NCBI RefSeq assembly: GCF_008974245.1
Contig: NZ_BBZI01000011.1
Coordinates: forward strand, 162,901 to 197,350
Origin: Streptomyces abyssomicinicus
GTDB lineage: Bacteria; Actinomycetota; Actinomycetes; Streptomycetales; Streptomycetaceae
Direction: 5' to 3'
DNA: 34,450 nt
Shown: piece after piece, positions 33,345-34,450 of the stretch
How the letters are laid out: every line of letters starts with the position of its first letter
How positions within the stretch are numbered: position 1 is the stretch's first letter
Notes under the pieces: model-generated
The model's database searches: none
Told to the model about the DNA's origin: nothing
What the model saw: only the letters and a program-made list of their open reading frames with translations
Translations under genes and position numbers: made by a program

Positions 33345-34450
33345 GTGACGCAGAGTGGACACGGCGGTCCGTGGACGCCGGACCGGCCGGACCAGCCGCC
33401 GTACCCGCAGCAGCCGCAGCCCCCGCAGCAGGAGCCCGAGGGGGGCTGGAACGGGTCCGGGGCCGACGGCGGCGCATGGGGGAGCTCCGCACCGCAGGTC
33501 TGGACCGGCGCCCCCGGGCCCGGCCCGCTGCCGCCCGAGGCCCAGGCGTCCGGCGGTTACGGCGAGGCCGACGCCACCCAGTACATCCCGCCGGTGACGT
33601 CCGCGCCGGCCGGTCGTGCCGACGACGCGGCCACGCAGCTCATACGGCCGATACCCGCCGTCGACGAGGCCGCCGCCACCCAGTACCTCCCGCCGGTCCC
33701 GGCCGACGACCAGGCGGCCGCCACCCAGTACCTCCCGCCGGTGGCCCCACTGCCCGCCGAGGGCCACCAGCGGCCGCAGCCCCACCAGCAGCCGCAGCCT
33801 CCGCAGCAGGGCCGGCCCCTGCCGCAGCAGGGCATGGACCGCGACACCCAGATGCTCCGCCGTATCCCCGCCCCCCAGCAGCAGTCGCAGCAGCAGCAGC
33901 AGCCGCAGTCGCCGGGCGGCGACGCCGAGGCCACCCAGTACCTGCCCCCCGTCCCCGGCGGCCACGGCTCCGACGACAACCGGCAGCCTCCGGCCGAGTT
34001 CGACAACCTTTTCCGCTCGAACGCCCCTGCGCCCGGCCCCGCCTACGGGCAGCCCGCCTCCGGCGGCTACGACCCGCATCCCGCCCCCGCCCCCACTCCG
34101 GCTCCCGCAGCGGGCCGCCGCGGGTCGGGCAGCCGGATCCCGCTGCTGGCCGCGGCCGGGGTCGGCATCGTGGTGCTCGGCATCGGCATCGGATCCCTCA
34201 TGGACGGCGGCGACGAGTCGGACGACACCCCGGTCGCGGCCGCTTCCCCCACCTCCTCGCCCGCCGGCGAGGAGCAGCGTCCGGAGGAGGAGAAGGACGA
34301 CAAGGAGACGGTGAAGGCGCAGGCCGTCGCCCTGGACCAGCTCCTCGCCGACAGCGGCGACAGCCGCTCGGCGGTGGTCGGAGCCGTCGAGGACGTCAGG
34401 AAGTGCGTGAAGCTGGACGCGGCCGCGCAGGCGCTGCGCGGGGCCGCCCC
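33345..34450 (+). CDS. Pro/Gln-rich single-pass membrane protein, partial
   Basis: The reading frame is open from a GTG at 33345 to the window edge (about 368 codons, 3' end missing). GTAGGAG lies 5 nt before the start. The cytoplasmic part is Pro/Gln/Gly-rich and carries six short motifs built on T-Q-[YLM]-[LI]: T78 (ATQYIPPV), T97 (ATQLIRPI), T112 and T127 (ATQYLPPV), T168 (DTQMLRRI), T197 (ATQYLPPV). One membrane helix follows at about 265-286 (IPLLAAAGVGIVVLGIGIG). After it comes an acidic Glu/Asp/Lys stretch and the start of a soluble domain (ETVKAQAVALDQLLADSGDS, then VEDVRKCVKL). The function is unknown; similar Streptomyces proteins are unassigned. The motifs resemble sites for Thr phosphorylation and FHA binding (inference). 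Confidence 0.85.
   Translation, partial: MTQSGHGGPWTPDRPDQPPYPQQPQPPQQEPEGGWNGSGADGGAWGSSAPQVWTGAPGPGPLPPEAQASGGYGEADATQYIPPVTSAPAGRADDAATQLIRPIPAVDEAAATQYLPPVPADDQAAATQYLPPVAPLPAEGHQRPQPHQQPQPPQQGRPLPQQGMDRDTQMLRRIPAPQQQSQQQQQPQSPGGDAEATQYLPPVPGGHGSDDNRQPPAEFDNLFRSNAPAPGPAYGQPASGGYDPHPAPAPTPAPAAGRRGSGSRIPLLAAAGVGIVVLGIGIGSLMDGGDESDDTPVAAASPTSSPAGEEQRPEEEKDDKETVKAQAVALDQLLADSGDSRSAVVGAVEDVRKCVKLDAAAQALRGAA

Overview
The window is high-GC chromosomal DNA from a streptomycete or close relative. Supporting signs are very strong third-position G/C, many GTG starts, many 4-bp GTGA stop/start overlaps, several genes that look leaderless, and gene content and order close to the serC to dmdR1 stretch of Streptomyces coelicolor (from memory; no search was run). 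I saw no rRNA or tRNA gene, CRISPR array, insertion sequence or phage module.

Layout. (1) 342-4614: serC (serine/PLP biosynthesis) is divergent from a roughly 1,000-residue FAD plus Fe-S dehydrogenase of the YdiJ/GlcD-GlcF fusion type. (2) 4697-7557: an EamA exporter, a VOC-fold protein and two overlapping GNAT-type acetyltransferases. (3) 7653-17924: an operator/promoter followed by eight co-directional genes: a TIGR03084-like DinB protein, AtuA-family protein, acyl-CoA carboxylase beta and alpha subunits, acyl-CoA dehydrogenase, 4-coumarate-CoA-ligase-type synthetase, LiuC/AtuE-like hydratase and a TetR repressor. This resembles a leucine/isoprenoid (Liu/Atu) beta-oxidation pathway with a 3-methylcrotonyl/geranyl-CoA-type carboxylation step. 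(4) 17992-21701: pdxH (minus strand), a citrate-synthase-like enzyme with Glu in place of the catalytic Asp, a tiny minus-strand ORF with an extreme Shine-Dalgarno sequence, and a PAS-PAS-GAF protein. (5) 21944-23664: a SIS-domain (UPF0309-like) gene divergent from dmdR1, the DtxR-family iron regulator. The shared promoter holds a DasR-dre-like site, and dmdR1 is fully overlapped by an antiparallel adm-like ORF. (6) 24254-28386: an alpha/beta-hydrolase-fold protein lacking its nucleophile Ser and preceded by a LexA-box-like palindrome; a 700-bp tract holding degenerate copies of the 3' end of the next gene; and an ABC exporter (permease plus ATPase, minus strand). (7) 28650-34450: a receptor Ser/Thr kinase with an extracytoplasmic solute-binding-protein sensor, a prim-pol-like protein, an XRE/TPR regulator of the Streptomyces developmental type, and the start of a Pro/Gln-rich membrane protein carrying repeated T-Q-x-[IL] motifs. 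This last gene runs off the window.

How the parts work together. Block 3 is the clearest single system: ligation of a branched acid to CoA, dehydrogenation, biotin-dependent carboxylation and hydration, with a repressor encoded last and an inverted-repeat operator over the first promoter. No HMG-CoA-lyase-like gene is present, so the pathway must end elsewhere. Block 5 suggests a link between amino-sugar sensing (dre-like site, SIS protein) and iron control (dmdR1). Blocks 6 and 7 are membrane signalling and export. The most unusual items are the 12-codon ORF with 14 nt of perfect complementarity to the 16S rRNA tail, the kinase with a solute-binding sensor, the Gly-for-Ser hydrolase, and the decayed duplications of the permease 3' end.
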